Shown: positions 52,820 to 63,143 of the stretch, piece by piece | Position numbering within the stretch: position 1 is the stretch's first letter | Layout: the number at the start of each line of letters is the position of its first letter | DNA from: Mesorhizobium sp. B1-1-8 | Lineage (GTDB): Bacteria > Pseudomonadota > Alphaproteobacteria > Rhizobiales > Rhizobiaceae | Assembly (NCBI RefSeq): GCF_006442795.2 | Contig: NZ_CP083956.1 | Coordinates: 682,001-746,000, forward strand | Length of the DNA: 64,000 nt | Direction of reading: 5' to 3' | Notes under the pieces: model-generated | Database searches by the model: none | What the model saw: the letters and a program-made list of their open reading frames with translations, nothing else | Told to the model about the DNA's origin: nothing | Position numbers and translations under genes: made by a program

Positions 52820-53800
52820 TTAAGCTCCCAGCCCGTCGAACAGGATCGTCGAAAGATAACGTTCGGCGAAGGACGGAACCACGACCACCAGGTTCTTGCC
52901 CTTGTTCTCCGGGCGCGAGCCGACGACAATCGCCGCCTGCAGCGCCGCGCCCGACGAGATGCCGACCGGCACGCCTTCGAGGCGGGCAACGAGGCGCGCA
53001 TTGGCGACCGAATCCTCGTTCGAGACCCTGACGATCTCGTCATAGATCGAGGTGTCTAGGATCTTGGGCGCGAAGCCGGCGCCGATTCCTTGAATCTTGT
53101 GGGGACCCGGCTGGCCGCCGGACAGCACCGGTGAGGCTTCCGGCTCGACGGCCACGACATGCAGAGAAGGCTTGCGCTTCTTCAGCACCTGGCCGACGCC
53201 GGTGATTGTGCCGCCGGTGCCGATGCCGGCGACAAAGATATCGACCTCGCCATTGGTGTCGTTCCATATCTCCTCCGCCGTGGTGCGGCGGTGGATTTCC
53301 GGATTGGCCGGGTTCTCGAACTGCTGCGGAATGATGGCGTTGGGCAGCGTGGCGGCGAGCTCGTCGGCCTTGGCGATGGCGCCTTTCATGCCTTTCGGCC
53401 CTTCGGTCAGCACCAGCTCGGCACCGAGCAGCGCCAGCATCTTGCGCCGCTCGACCGACATGGTCTCCGGCATGGTGAGGATCAGCTTGTAGCCTTTGGC
53501 GGCGGCGGCGAAGGCCAGCGCAATGCCGGTGTTGCCCGAGGTCGGCTCGATCAGCGTGGTCTTGCCGGGCGCAATCTTGCCGGCCTCCTCCAGCGCCTCG
53601 ATCATCGAGACGCCGATGCGATCCTTGACCGAGGCGATCGGGTTGAAGAATTCGAGCTTGGCCAGCACATTGGCGACGACGCCCTTCTCCCTGGCGAACT
53701 TGTCCAGCCTGACCAGCGGCGTATCTCCAATCGTCTCGGTGATCGAGTTGAAGATGCGGCCGCGGCCGGGCACGCGCGCGGAAGAGACAGGCTTGTTCAT
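52820..53800 (-). CDS. cysK: Cysteine synthase A (O-acetylserine sulfhydrylase)
   Basis: 326 residues. PLP lysine in [13 protein letters not shown], substrate loop [13 protein letters not shown], phosphate loop [19 protein letters not shown], and [12 protein letters not shown]. Converts O-acetylserine plus sulfide to cysteine. ATG 53800 ([32 protein letters not shown]) fits the family start better than 53815; GGGAGCG upstream. Convergent with the sigma-factor gene. Confidence 0.95.
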   Translation of the reverse strand: MNKPVSSARVPGRGRIFNSITETIGDTPLVRLDKFAREKGVVANVLAKLEFFNPIASVKDRIGVSMIEALEEAGKIAPGKTTLIEPTSGNTGIALAFAAAAKGYKLILTMPETMSVERRKMLALLGAELVLTEGPKGMKGAIAKADELAATLPNAIIPQQFENPANPEIHRRTTAEEIWNDTNGEVDIFVAGIGTGGTITGVGQVLKKRKPSLHVVAVEPEASPVLSGGQPGPHKIQGIGAGFAPKILDTSIYDEIVRVSNEDSVANARLVARLEGVPVGISSGAALQAAIVVGSRPENKGKNLVVVVPSFAERYLSTILFDGLGA

Positions 53801-53973
53801 CGGTTTCGCTCCCAAGGCAATGGCGATAAGGCAAACAGAATAGGACTTTCAGCCGCGCAAGATAGGCTGGAGGCCGAAAATATCCGAGTGGGGCGGCGGC
53901 TGAAAACCACGTCGCGCCGGAAAACTTTCACCGGAGTCCCGAAGGTCACGATATAGCCGAAGCCTCTCAGCTT

Positions 53974-54186
53974 CGTCATCCCAGGGCGTAGCAGTCGCGA
54001 AGCGACGTCGCGGAGACCCTGGGATCCATTCCGTGACCTCGGAGCGCCTCTGCGGTGCAGACCTGGAGATCGGCGGCCGCGTCTGGAATGCTATTCTCGA
54101 TCGCTGCGCTTTTCTGCCTGCGTCACGGCATGGATCCTCGGGTCTGCGCCGCGTCGCTGCGCTCCTTGCTCCGCCCGAGGATGACG
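53974..54186. repeat. Inverted repeat, CGTCATCCxxGGxx family
   Basis: Begins cgtcatcccagggcgtagca...gaccctgggatccattccgt and ends with the inverse acggcatggatcctcgggtc...cgcccgaggatgacg. The same sequence type, partly rearranged, is at 61297-61453. It fills the 390-bp gap between cysK and the LysE gene; nothing else was seen there. Confidence 0.75.
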
Positions 54187-54192
54187 AAAACC

Positions 54193-54810
54193 CTACTGCC
54201 TTGCCGCGATGGCCGCGGCCGCGCTCATCATGAAGCCGGCGGCGGTGCGGTTGAGCAGCTTCAGCGCGCGCGGCGACTTCAGGAACCAGCGCGCCTTGGC
54301 GGCCAGCGCCAAATAGGGCACCAGCACCACGAGCAGCACGACGACGGTGAGCGCAACCAGGATGCCGTAGTCGGCCGGCGTGATGGTTTTCAGGTCGACG
54401 ATGGTCGGCGTGATGGCGAGATAGAAGATCATCGTCTTCGGGTTGCCGAGCGTCACCGTCAGCCCGGCCAGGAAGCTTGCCGCCAAGCCTCCCTTGCCCT
54501 TGCGCGCCTCGACCGTCTCGGGCGTGATGCCGCTGGTCCAGAAACGCCAGGCGAGGAAAGCGAGATAGGCAACGCCGAGCCATTTGACAGCCAGAAAAAC
54601 CATGCCGAAGGTCTGCGCGACGAAGGCAAGGCCAAGTACGACGGCGGTGAGATAGGTGAGATCGCCGAGCATCAGGCCGAACGACATCGCCAGCGACGAG
54701 CGGAAGCCGGAACCGAGCGCCCGCGCCACAAGGGCGGTGACGCCGGGGCCGGGAATGGCGGCGGCGACACCGAGAGCGGCGCTATAGGCGATAAATCCGG
54801 TGAGTGTCAT
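54193..54810 (-). CDS. LysE/RhtB-family amino-acid exporter
   Basis: 205 residues with six hydrophobic segments. TLTGFIAYSAALGVAAAIPGPGVTALVARALGSGFRSSLAMSFGLMLGDLTYLTAVVLGL has the family PGP motif and following Gly-rich helix; GLTVTLGNPKTMIFYLAITPTIV is the second conserved block. Exports an amino acid or derivative. ATG 54810 gives the correct N-terminus; the longer frame to 54891 is rejected. Confidence 0.92.
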   Translation of the reverse strand: MTLTGFIAYSAALGVAAAIPGPGVTALVARALGSGFRSSLAMSFGLMLGDLTYLTAVVLGLAFVAQTFGMVFLAVKWLGVAYLAFLAWRFWTSGITPETVEARKGKGGLAASFLAGLTVTLGNPKTMIFYLAITPTIVDLKTITPADYGILVALTVVVLLVVLVPYLALAAKARWFLKSPRALKLLNRTAAGFMMSAAAAIAARQ

Positions 54811-54913
54811 GGTTGCATGCCCTGGATCAGGATGCGTTCGTCGCATGAATCCGATCGGGAATGAATTCACTGGAGTTGGATTCGATTGCACCAGAACCGT
54901 CCGCCTTGACGCT

Positions 54914-55061
54914 GCCCCTCATCCGGCCGCTTCGCGGCCACCTTCTCCCCGGCGGGGAGAAGAGGTAGGGCGCCGGCGCCTCTGCTCCTCTCCCCCTCGG
55001 GGAGAGGTCGGATTGCCCCGAATTGCCCTCGCAATTCGGTTGGCAATCCGGGTGAGGGGGC
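54914..55061. repeat. Palindromic repeat, CTTCTCCCCGGCGGGGAGAAG family
   Basis: cccctcatccggccgcttcg, cttctccccggcggggagaa, ctctccccctcggggagag and gattgccccgaattgccctcgcaattcggttggcaatc hairpins in series. Related to the copy at 15876-16002, with an additional AATTGCC palindrome. Confidence 0.7.
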
Positions 55062-55083
55062 CTGCCGAGGTCGTGGAACTCGA

Positions 55084-56433
55084 TCAGGACTGACCGTCGC
55101 CGTGGGTGACGCGCCAGATGGTGCCGTTGCCGTCCTCGGTGAGGATCAGCGCGCCGTCCTTCGCCACCGCGACGCCCACCGGCCGGCCCCAGACGGCGTC
55201 GTCGGAAATGACGAAGCCGGTGGCGAAATCCTCGTATTCGCCGGTCGGCTTGCCGTCCTTGAATCTGAGCCGCACCACCTTGTAGCCGGTGCGCGCGCCG
55301 CGGTTCCACGAGCCGTGCAGGGTGACGAAGGCATCGCCCTTGTACTCGGCCGGGAAAGCGCCGCCTTCATAGAAGGCGATGTTGAGCGGCGCCGAATGCG
55401 CCTGCATCAGCACATCCGGAACCGTGACCTTGCCGGCAAGGTCCGGACGCGCGCCCTTGTAGCGCGGATCCTCATTGTCGCCGATGTAGTACCAGGGCCA
55501 GCCGTAGAAGGCGCCGTCCTTGACGGCGGCGGCATATTCGAAGGGCACGTTGTCGCCGAGCTCGTCGCGCTCGTTGACGACGCACCAGAGTGCACCCGTC
55601 GCCGGCTGCACGGCCATGCCCGAACAATTGCGCAGGCCGGTAGCGACAGTGCGCCGGTTGTTGCCGTCGGGATCGAAGGCCAGCACGTCGGCGCGGCCCT
55701 GTTCCGCGCCCCAGGCTTCGCCCAGCGGCTGCGATTTCGCCCATTCTTCGACACCACCCTTCGGCCTGGCGCTCATGTCCTCGGCGATGTTGGAGCCGGA
55801 GCCGACCGACAGATAGAGCGTCTTGCCGTCGGGCGAGAAGGCGATGTCGCGGGTCCAATGGTGGCTGGCGGGGACCTTGGCCACGACGGTTTCCGGCTTG
55901 CCGGACGCTTCCAGGTCGCCGTCGCGATAGGGGAAACGGACGACGCTGTTGCTGTTGGCGACATAGACCCATTGCGGCTTGCCGCCCGGCGGGTAGAAGG
56001 CGATGCCGTAGGGCCGCGTCAGGCCCTTGGCAAAAACGCTTTTCTCGGCCGGCTTGGCGCTGCCTTCGGCAAGGCGGTAGATACGTATCTGGCCAGCCTT
56101 GCTGTCGGCGACGAACAGGTCGCCGTTCGGCGCCACGCGCACGACACGCGGATTTTCGATGCCGGAGGCGACGAGCTCGACGGAAAAGCCTGATGGGACG
56201 ATCGGCTTGGCGTCTTCAGGGCGATCGGCGAGGCCGCCGCCGTTCGAGGCGGATTCAGTGACGTAAGGCTTTTGCTGGTCATCGGGCTTGATCAGCCGGC
56301 GCACGCCGGGCTTGTCGGCCTTCCAGTCGCCAAAGGCGGCGTTGCCGGTCAGCACCGGCTGGTCCGCGGCTTGCGCGAAGGCGCTGGCGGCCAGAAGCAG
56401 GGCAAACCCCGCAAAGCCGGCGATCCTGATCAT
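55084..56433 (-). CDS. PQQ-type sorbosone/glucose dehydrogenase-like secreted protein
   Basis: 449 residues with signal peptide MIRIAGFAGFALLLAASAFAQA. Beta-propeller of the soluble aldose/sorbosone dehydrogenase group: GFSVELVASGIENPRVVRVAPNGDLFVADSKAGQIRIYRL, RPYGIAFYPPGGKPQWVYVANSNSVVRFPY, HHWTRDIAFSPDGKTLYLSVGSGSN, GLRNCSGMAVQP, GWPWYYIG and HGSWNRGARTGYKVVRL. The catalytic His and Arg positions of PQQ glucose dehydrogenase (HW-RD, SWNR) are present. Oxidises an aldose in the periplasm using PQQ; exact sugar unknown. Confidence 0.88.
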   Translation of the reverse strand: MIRIAGFAGFALLLAASAFAQAADQPVLTGNAAFGDWKADKPGVRRLIKPDDQQKPYVTESASNGGGLADRPEDAKPIVPSGFSVELVASGIENPRVVRVAPNGDLFVADSKAGQIRIYRLAEGSAKPAEKSVFAKGLTRPYGIAFYPPGGKPQWVYVANSNSVVRFPYRDGDLEASGKPETVVAKVPASHHWTRDIAFSPDGKTLYLSVGSGSNIAEDMSARPKGGVEEWAKSQPLGEAWGAEQGRADVLAFDPDGNNRRTVATGLRNCSGMAVQPATGALWCVVNERDELGDNVPFEYAAAVKDGAFYGWPWYYIGDNEDPRYKGARPDLAGKVTVPDVLMQAHSAPLNIAFYEGGAFPAEYKGDAFVTLHGSWNRGARTGYKVVRLRFKDGKPTGEYEDFATGFVISDDAVWGRPVGVAVAKDGALILTEDGNGTIWRVTHGDGQS

Positions 56434-56535
56434 GCTGTCCTCCTCTGATAGATGCAGCCACGAACGCCAGATATTGGCCAGGCGTCTCAAAAGAGAAGCG
56501 CGTGCACGCGGATTTGAGGTGAAAGCACGGGCAAC

Positions 56536-56733
56536 TCAGCTCTCTTCGACGCCCAGATCGTCATCGAGGCGCTTTTCCAGCGCGACGAGGTCGTCCGGCA
56601 AGGGCAGGCCCATGGCGCGCATTTCCCTGAGCTTTTCGCGCAGTTGCTCCTGGATTTCGTGCTCGTCCTCGGGCTGGTTGACCATTTCCTCGAGCAGCAG
56701 GCTGATCTGGGCCTTCAGCGATTCCAGCGCCAT
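56536..56733 (-). CDS. Small conserved hypothetical protein (65 aa)
   Basis: MALESLKAQISLLLEEMVNQPEDEHEIQEQLREKLREMRAMGLPLPDDLVALEKRLDDDLGVEES: highly charged, alpha-helical, no membrane part. GGGGAGGGTGCG is upstream of ATG 56733. I recognise it as a rhizobial orphan next to hrcA without a function. Short gap of 40 bp after hrcA on the same strand suggests co-transcription. Confidence 0.75.
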   Translation of the reverse strand: MALESLKAQISLLLEEMVNQPEDEHEIQEQLREKLREMRAMGLPLPDDLVALEKRLDDDLGVEES

Positions 56734-56773
56734 CACGCACCCTCCCCTTTGCGGCGGGCCTGACCGCCACGCC

Positions 56774-57871
56774 TTATCTTAGCATGCGCGAAATAAGCTG
56801 CGCCGTATAGTCGACCATCGGCACGATGCGGGCGTAGTTCAGCCGGGTCGGGCCGATGACGCCGAGCGCGCCGACGACGCGGGCGTCCTTGTCGCGATAG
56901 GGGGCAACGACCAGCGACGAGCCGGACAGCGAAAACAGCTTGTTCTCCGAGCCGATGAAGATGCGCACGCCTGGCCCTTCCTCGGCGAGGTCGAGCAGCT
57001 GCAGCAGCCCGTCCTGCGTCTCCAGATCCTCGAACAGATGGCGCAGCAATTCGAGATCGGCCTGGGCGGTGACGTTTTCCAGAAGGTTGGCGCGGCCGCG
57101 CACGATGAGACGCGCCGGCAGGCCGCTTTCAGCGCCCGCCCAGACGGCCAGGCCCTTCTCGACCAGGTCCTGCGACAGCGTGTCGAGGGCTGCCCTGGTC
57201 TCGTCCTTAATGCGGGCGATCTCGATACGCGCCTCGGCCAGGGTGCGGCCCCTTATATGGGCGTTGAGGAAGTTGGAGGCTTCGTGCAGCTGCGAGACGG
57301 TGATGCCGGCCGGCAGGTCGACGACGCGGTTCTCGACGTCGCCGTTCTGCGACACCAGAACGGCGAGCGCCTTGGCCGGTTCGAGCTGGATGAATTCGAT
57401 ATGCTTCAGCGCCACCTCGTTCTTGGCGGCGAGCACCAGGCCGGCGCCGCGCGACATGCCGGACAGCATCTGGCTGGCCTCGGTCAACATATGCTCCAGC
57501 GTCGCGCCCGAACCGGAAGCGCGCACCTGCGCCTCGATGATGCGGCGCTCCTCGTCGGAAAGATCGCCAAGCTCCATGAAGGCGTCGACAAAGAAGCGCA
57601 GGCCGGCCTGGGTCGGTAATCGCCCTGCCGAGATGTGCGGCGCGTAGATCAGCCCGAGATGCTCAAGATCGCTCATCACGTTGCGGATGGTGGCTGGCGA
57701 CAGCGAGGAGGGCAGGATGCGCGACAGGCTGCGCGAACCGACCGGCTCGCCATCCCTGAGATAGGAATCGACGATGCGCCGGAAGATATCGCGCGAGCGC
57801 ATATCAAGCGCCTGAAGGGCGGGCGCCTGAAGCACCGGCGGTTGCGAAGCGGGATCGACTGCCTTGTTCAT
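56774..57871 (-). CDS. hrcA: Heat-inducible transcription repressor HrcA
   Basis: 365 residues. N-terminal winged helix ([28 protein letters not shown] ... [44 protein letters not shown]) and the HrcA GAF-like domain ([54 protein letters not shown]). Represses groESL through CIRCE and is kept active by GroEL. ATG 57871 with GGTTTCTGG region; the long extension upstream to 58480 is a shadow of rph. No CIRCE seen in front of hrcA itself. Confidence 0.96.
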   Translation of the reverse strand: MNKAVDPASQPPVLQAPALQALDMRSRDIFRRIVDSYLRDGEPVGSRSLSRILPSSLSPATIRNVMSDLEHLGLIYAPHISAGRLPTQAGLRFFVDAFMELGDLSDEERRIIEAQVRASGSGATLEHMLTEASQMLSGMSRGAGLVLAAKNEVALKHIEFIQLEPAKALAVLVSQNGDVENRVVDLPAGITVSQLHEASNFLNAHIRGRTLAEARIEIARIKDETRAALDTLSQDLVEKGLAVWAGAESGLPARLIVRGRANLLENVTAQADLELLRHLFEDLETQDGLLQLLDLAEEGPGVRIFIGSENKLFSLSGSSLVVAPYRDKDARVVGALGVIGPTRLNYARIVPMVDYTAQLISRMLR

Positions 57872-58088
57872 TCGAGCCAGAAACCTCCGGCCCAAGGATA
57901 TAGATACCGGCGCCCCTGGCGCAACCCAGGTGCCGCGTTCGCGATCACCAGTGCCGCTCTTGCGGTTTCCCGGTGCAGCTTTTGCGGTCGCGTGCCCGTT
58001 TTCCTTGCGCCCCGGTTTTCCTTTGCGACTTGCGGCGCATGCGTCTACAAGCCGCCAACGATCCCGGAACAGGATGAAAAGAGCCTCG

Positions 58089-58805
58089 ATGCGCCCCTCC
58101 AAACGCCAAGCCGATGAAATGCGCGCCATCTCCTTCGAGCGCGGCGTCTCCAAGCATGCCGAAGGGTCGTGCCTGGTGAAGTTCGGCGACACGCATGTGC
58201 TGTGCACGGCGAGCCTTGAGGAAAAGGTGCCGGCCTGGATGCGCAATTCCGGCAAGGGCTGGGTGACGGCCGAATACGGCATGCTGCCGCGCTCGACCGG
58301 CGAGCGCATGCGGCGCGAGGCATCCGCCGGCAAGCAAGGCGGCCGCACGCTGGAGATCCAGCGGCTGATCGGCCGTTCGCTGCGCGCCGTGGTCGACCTG
58401 CAGGCGCTCGGCGAACAGCAGATCACCGTCGATTGCGACGTCATCCAGGCCGATGGCGGCACCCGCACGGCGTCGATCACCGGCGGCTGGGTTGCGCTCT
58501 ATGATTGCCTGCGCTGGATGGAGGCGCGCCAGATGGCGAGTGTTGCCAAGGTGCTGAAGGACCATGTCGCGGCGATTTCCTGCGGCATCCATGACGGCCA
58601 GCCGGTCATCGATCTCGATTACCTGGAGGATTCCTCGGCCGGCACCGACGCCAATTTCGTCATGACCGGCAAGGGCGGCATCGTCGAGATCCAGGGCACC
58701 GCCGAGGGCGAGCCGTTCTCCGAGGAGCAGTTTTCGGCGCTGATGGGGCTGGCGAAGAAAGGTATTTCGCGGCTGATAAGTTTGCAGCAGATGGCGGTGG
58801 CTTAG
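58089..58805 (+). CDS. rph: Ribonuclease PH
   Basis: 238 residues, exact family length. [106 protein letters not shown] and [23 protein letters not shown]. Phosphorolytic 3'-exonuclease for tRNA 3' ends. ATG 58089 preferred over 58074. Divergent from hrcA, start of the rph-VOC-rdgB-hemW gene group. Confidence 0.96.
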   Translation: MRPSKRQADEMRAISFERGVSKHAEGSCLVKFGDTHVLCTASLEEKVPAWMRNSGKGWVTAEYGMLPRSTGERMRREASAGKQGGRTLEIQRLIGRSLRAVVDLQALGEQQITVDCDVIQADGGTRTASITGGWVALYDCLRWMEARQMASVAKVLKDHVAAISCGIHDGQPVIDLDYLEDSSAGTDANFVMTGKGGIVEIQGTAEGEPFSEEQFSALMGLAKKGISRLISLQQMAVA

Positions 58806-58823
58806 GTTTGAAATGCCGAGCCT

Positions 58824-58988
58824 GGGCCCCCCTCTCTGTCCTGCCGGACATCTCCCCCTCAAGGGGGGAGATTGGCTGTTGCGTCGGCTTTCGCCAATCG
58901 CCGACGTTGCAAGACGTGCGGCGGCATCGAAACTGCTGATCTCCCCCCTTGAGGGGGAGATGCCCGGCAGGGCAGAGAGGGGGGCCTC
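58824..58988. repeat. Inverted-pair palindromic repeat, CCCCCCTCTCT subtype
   Basis: Nearly the same element as 952-1118: ggcccccctctctgtcctgc ... ttcgccaatcgccgacgttg ... gcagagaggggggcctcg. Its right end forms the AGAGAGGGGGG immediately in front of the GTG start of the VOC gene. Confidence 0.85.
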
Positions 58989-59399
58989 GTGACACCTTCG
59001 GCTATCCTAGAATCCGCCCTTTACGTCACAGACCTACACGCCGCCGAAGCCTTCTACCGCGACATCATCGGCCTCGAAGCGCTGGGCAAAGTCGAAGGCC
59101 GCCACGTCTTCTTCCGCTGCGGCAAAGGCGTGCTGCTGCTCTTCAACGCCGAAGCGACCAAAATTCCGCCGGCGCCCGATGCCAGGCTGAAGGTGCCGCC
59201 GCACGGCACGGTGGGGGAAGGCCACCTCTGCTTTGCCGCAAGCGCCGACGAGATCGCCGGCTGGCGCAAGCATCTCGCGGCGAAAAACATCGTCATCGAA
59301 AGCGATTTCGAATGGCCGCAGGGCGGACGCTCGATCTATATCCGCGACCCCTCGGACAATTCGATCGAATTCGCCGAGCCAAGGATCTGGGGCCTTTGA
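58989..59399 (+). CDS. VOC-superfamily (glyoxalase/bleomycin-resistance-like) protein
   Basis: 136 residues. [53 protein letters not shown] and [59 protein letters not shown] give the paired beta-alpha-beta-beta-beta units with metal ligands His (GHLCF) and Glu (IEFAE). Enzymatic role unknown. Start is GTG 58989, right behind the repeat, whose purine-rich end serves as SD. Stop overlaps the rdgB start (TGATG). Confidence 0.88.
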   Translation: MTPSAILESALYVTDLHAAEAFYRDIIGLEALGKVEGRHVFFRCGKGVLLLFNAEATKIPPAPDARLKVPPHGTVGEGHLCFAASADEIAGWRKHLAAKNIVIESDFEWPQGGRSIYIRDPSDNSIEFAEPRIWGL

Positions 59400-60061
59400 T
59401 GCATCAGCTCAACGGACACAAAATCGTCGTCGCCAGCCACAATGAAGGCAAGTTGCGCGAGTTTGCCGAGCTGATGGCGCCATTCGGCTTCGAGGCGAAA
59501 TCGGCCAGGGACTATGGCCTGCCCGAACCCGACGAGACCGGCACCACTTTCGAGGAAAACGCCTGTATCAAGGCCTTCGCCGCGGCCAAGGCGACCGGCC
59601 TGCCGGCGCTGTCGGACGATTCCGGGCTGTGCGTCGACGCGCTCGACGGCGCGCCCGGCGTCTATACCGCCAACTGGGCCGAGACGCCGGGCGGTTCGCG
59701 CGACTTCGGCATGGCCATGCAGCGCACCGAAGTGGCGCTGCAGGAGGTCGGCGCGACCGAGCCTGCGCAACGCACCGGCCGTTTCGTCGCCGTCATCTGC
59801 CTGGCGTTTCCCGACGGCGACGCCGAATACTTTCGCGGCGAAGTCGAGGGCACGCTGGTGTGGCCACCGCGCGGCACGCTCGGCTTCGGCTATGACCCGG
59901 TGTTTTTGCCCGATGGTTTCGAAAAGACCTTCGGCGAGATGACCGCGCAAGAAAAGCACGGCTGGAAGCCCGGCCAGCCGACGGCCCTGTCGCATCGCGC
60001 CCGCGCGTTCCAGAAATTCGCGCAAGCGCGGCTGGATTTGGCCCGGCTGGGATCGCCATGA
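59399..60061 (+). CDS. rdgB: XTP/dITP diphosphatase (RdgB/HAM1)
   Basis: 220 residues. [89 protein letters not shown] and [12 protein letters not shown] carry all HAM1 family blocks. Removes ITP and XTP from the nucleotide pool to protect DNA and RNA. ATG 59399 overlaps the VOC stop and its own stop overlaps hemW (ATGA), so all three are tightly coupled. Confidence 0.96.
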   Translation: MHQLNGHKIVVASHNEGKLREFAELMAPFGFEAKSARDYGLPEPDETGTTFEENACIKAFAAAKATGLPALSDDSGLCVDALDGAPGVYTANWAETPGGSRDFGMAMQRTEVALQEVGATEPAQRTGRFVAVICLAFPDGDAEYFRGEVEGTLVWPPRGTLGFGYDPVFLPDGFEKTFGEMTAQEKHGWKPGQPTALSHRARAFQKFAQARLDLARLGSP

Positions 60062-61230
60062 GCGCGGTGACCATGCCGCTCGACCGCAGCCCCGGCTTCG
60101 GCGTCTATATCCATTGGCCGTTCTGCGCGGCCAAGTGCCCTTATTGCGACTTCAACAGCCATGTCCGCCACCAGCCGGTCGACCAGGAGCGATTTGCCCA
60201 CGCCTTCGAGACGGAGCTGGCGACAATGCGCCAGCGCATCGGGCCGCGCGAGGTGACCAGCATCTTCCTCGGCGGCGGCACGCCATCGCTGATGAAGCCG
60301 CAAACCGTGGCCATGGTACTGGACGCCGTGGCGAAGAACTGGACGGTGCCTGCCGGCATCGAAGTGACGCTGGAGGCCAATCCGTCCTCGGTCGAGGCCG
60401 AGCGTTTTCGCGGCTATCGCGCGGCGGGCGTCAACCGCGTGTCGCTGGGCGTGCAGGCGCTGAACGACAGGGATCTGCGCTTCCTCGGGCGGCTGCACAA
60501 TGTCGAGGAAGCACTGCATGCCATCGGGCTGGCCCGCGAAATCTTTCCGCGGCTGTCCTTCGACCTGATTTACGCCCGCCCCGGCCAGACGCTCGAAGCC
60601 TGGCAGGCGGAGCTCACCCAGGCAATTGGCCATGCCGCCGATCACCTGTCGCTCTACCAGCTGACCATCGAGGAAGGCACGCCCTTCCACGCGCTGCATG
60701 CGGCGAAGAAATTCATCATCCCGGACAACGACCAGGCCGCCGATCTTTATGCGCTGACCCAGGAGGTCACCGCCGCGCACGGCCTGCCGGCCTATGAGAT
60801 TTCCAACCACGCGCGGCCGGGCGCGGAGAGCCGGCACAATCTGACCTACTGGCGCTATGGCGAATATGTCGGCGTCGGACCCGGCGCGCATGGCCGCTTC
60901 GTCGAGAACGGCCGCCGCACCGTGACAATCGCCGAGAGGATGCCGGAAACCTGGGCCAATCTGGTCGAGGCCAGGGGCCATGGCATCACCGGCGGCGAGA
61001 TTCTCACGCGCTCGGAGGAGGCCGATGAGTTCCTGCTGATGGGGCTGCGTCTGGCCGAGGGCATCGACCTTGCCCGCTACGAGACGTTTGCCGGGCGCGG
61101 CCTGTCGAGCGCGCGGCTCTCGGTGCTGCAGGAAGAAGGGCTGGTGGCGCCGGTCGGCAATGCACGCCTGCGTGCCACAACCGCCGGCATGATCGTGCTG
61201 GATGCCGTGGTGGCGGATTTGGCCAGGTAA
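60058..61230 (+). CDS. hemW: HemW, radical-SAM haem chaperone
   Basis: 390 residues. [22 protein letters not shown] contains the Cys-x3-Cys-x2-Cys cluster motif. [42 protein letters not shown] and [10 protein letters not shown] follow, and the HemN_C domain is near the end. HemW-type rather than coproporphyrinogen dehydrogenase (HemN) because of size and the HWPFC form. It binds and hands haem to membrane enzymes. Last complete gene of the rph group; its downstream neighbours were altered by IS insertion. Confidence 0.95.
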   Translation: MSAVTMPLDRSPGFGVYIHWPFCAAKCPYCDFNSHVRHQPVDQERFAHAFETELATMRQRIGPREVTSIFLGGGTPSLMKPQTVAMVLDAVAKNWTVPAGIEVTLEANPSSVEAERFRGYRAAGVNRVSLGVQALNDRDLRFLGRLHNVEEALHAIGLAREIFPRLSFDLIYARPGQTLEAWQAELTQAIGHAADHLSLYQLTIEEGTPFHALHAAKKFIIPDNDQAADLYALTQEVTAAHGLPAYEISNHARPGAESRHNLTYWRYGEYVGVGPGAHGRFVENGRRTVTIAERMPETWANLVEARGHGITGGEILTRSEEADEFLLMGLRLAEGIDLARYETFAGRGLSSARLSVLQEEGLVAPVGNARLRATTAGMIVLDAVVADLAR

Positions 61231-61234
61231 CCGT

Positions 61235-61393
61235 TTGAAGAACGTCCTGTTCGTCTGCAGCCAGAGCCGCCTGCGCAGCCCGACCGCCTTTCGCTTCGTC
61301 ATCCTCGGGCTTGACCCGAGGATCCATGCCGTGACCGTTGACGTGGAGTGCAGCAGAGCAGAATTCTGCGCTGTTGGCGCAGCTTCGATGTAA
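61235..61393 (+). pseudogene. 5' fragment of a low-molecular-weight phosphatase gene
   Basis: Starting with TTG 61235, 4 bp after hemW, the frame reads LKNVLFVCSQSRLRSPTA, the start of LMW-phosphatase-family proteins (C-x5-R-S P-loop form CSQSRLRSPTA). After residue 18 homology stops and the frame runs into the intergenic repeat (FVILGLDPRIHAV...) to a TAA at 61391. So about 85% of the gene is lost, replaced by the repeat and then the IS. Confidence 0.65.
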
Positions 61394-61453
61394 CGGCATG
61401 GATCCTAGGGTCTGCGCGCGTCGCTTCGCTCCTTGCTCCGCCCTAGGATGACG
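61297..61453. repeat. Inverted repeat, CGTCATCCTCGGG family
   Basis: cgtcatcctcgggcttgacc...gaggatccatgccgtgac versus the opposite acggcatggatcctagggtc...ccgccctaggatgacg. Homologous to 53974-54186. Truncates the phosphatase fragment. Confidence 0.75.
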
Positions 61454-61496
61454 AAAGCGGCAGGCGTCTGCGCCCAGATGGGAGGCGGAGGCCTAA

Positions 61497-63143
61497 CCCG
61501 CTTCTCTCACCGAATCTATCGCCGGGCTGCGCTTTGAGGCGGCGCGGCCATTGGCATGGCTGTGGAGTTCGAGGACGGCGGCGATCAGCGCCGCGGTGTG
61601 GCGACGGTCAGGTCTTCAGCAATGTGTCCTCTATTGTTTGTGAGAAGGGGTTCAGGTCCGGCGGCATTACAGAGCCGCGGCACGTATTCGGGCGTGAGCC
61701 AGGGCGAACTCCTCGGCATAGGGACACGCTGAGGCCATCGCCACCTTGATGCGACGAACCGAGACGCGCACCTGCGCGCCGATCTTCAGCAGTTTCAATC
61801 TGATCGTGCCGCAACTGGCGTTGGCGAGCCGGGTATGGGCAAGACCGAGGCGACGCAAGGCGCAGATCAGGACATACGCAAACGAGGCGAACCACAGCCG
61901 CAGCTGATTGGCGCGCATGGTGTTGGCACTGGTGCGATCAGCGTAGAGGTCGAGCTGGCACTCCTTGATCCGGTTCTCCATGTCGCCGCGGGCGCAGTAG
62001 AGCTCCTCGTAAAGCACCCGTGCCGCCCAGCGCCCCGGCTTGAGTGACGTCACGATGAAGCGCGGATTGGCGCCCTGCGTCGTCCATTCGGCCTTGGCCA
62101 CGACCCGCCTGCGGCGCGACCAGCTGTCTTTTGTCGACCACCTGAAGTCGCGGAAGACCCGGGCGGCCTGCCCGCTTGCCCGAGATGCCAGGCAGGCTTC
62201 CTTCAAGGTCGGGGCGATCTTGGTTTCCAGCCGTTCATTGCGGGCGAGGCCGAAGACGTAGTCGACGCGATTGATCTCGCACCAGGCCATCAGTTCCTCG
62301 CGCGCAAAGCCGGAATCAGCGCGCAGGATGATGTGGACCCTGGGCCAGGTTTTGCGGATCTGGGTCACGATCCGCTCAACCTCCTCGACCGCTCCTTTGC
62401 TGGCATCGATGTTGGAACGCCTGAGCTTTGCCGCCAAAAGGTGCCGGCCGCAGAAGATGTAGAGCGGCAGGTAGCAGTAGCAGTTGTAGTAGCCGTGAAA
62501 GAACCTGCCTTCCTGCCGGCCGTGCAGCGGATCATCGGTGGCGTCGAGATCGAGCACGATCTCGGCCGGCGGCTTGTCGTGGGCTTTTAGGAACAGGTCC
62601 ACGAACAAGGCCTCCAACGCTAGCCTGTCGTAGCTGATCTTGTGATAGCGTCGTCGGCTCCCCGACCCGGCCATGCTCCAGCCGGTTGAGCGTCGACTTG
62701 CCAGCAAGCACCGCACAATCGTCTCGCTTCGGCGTCAAGCGTTCCGACACAAGTGCGAGCACCGGGTCGTGGCGAAGCGTGTCGTGGTCGTCGATGTCCT
62801 CGTATCCCAGCGCGATCGCTGCGATGCGTTGCCCGACCAACGTGCGGACGCTGTGAACCGTGAGATCCGGATCGCGGTAATCGACGAAGCACGAGGCCAC
62901 CCGGTCGAACAGCCCGATGGCCCGATCAACGTGACGCAGAAGCAAGGCGCCCGCGTCTGAGGTAATGGCTCCGCCGTCGAAACCAGCCACAACTTTGTGG
63001 CCGTCGAAGCCTTCAAATTCAAGCTGCTCGGAAGTACAGTGTGTCTGCATCGGACCCCGTTCCTGAATCTGATAACTCTTTGTTGCAAAAGCAGTTTCTC
63101 AGATTCTCGGGGCCGATGCACTTCTTTTGGTGAGATATTCGGG
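61497..63143 (-). mobile_element. IS1380-family insertion sequence, copy 2 (defective)
   Basis: 1647 bp, same ends as copy 1, flanked by CTAA at 61493-61496 and 63144-63147. Differs from copy 1 by two one-base insertions: a G in a run after the transposase stop (about 61646) and a T at about 62651 inside the transposase. Confidence 0.93.
61667..63050 (-). pseudogene. IS1380-family transposase, frameshifted
   Basis: Same protein as 8023-9405, but an additional T at about 62651 (GCGTCGTCGG instead of GCGCGTCGG) moves the frame after residue 132 (HGRVGEPT). The N-terminal piece runs 63050-62532 and the catalytic remainder is in another frame from about 62650 to 61667. This copy cannot make transposase alone, though it could still be moved by copy 1. 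Either a real mutation or a sequencing/assembly error; the rest of the element shows almost no change. Confidence 0.9.

Noticed and set aside
57872..58480. N-terminal extension of hrcA across the rph gene
   Set aside because: The first 203 codons are antisense to rph; HrcA homology starts at 57871.
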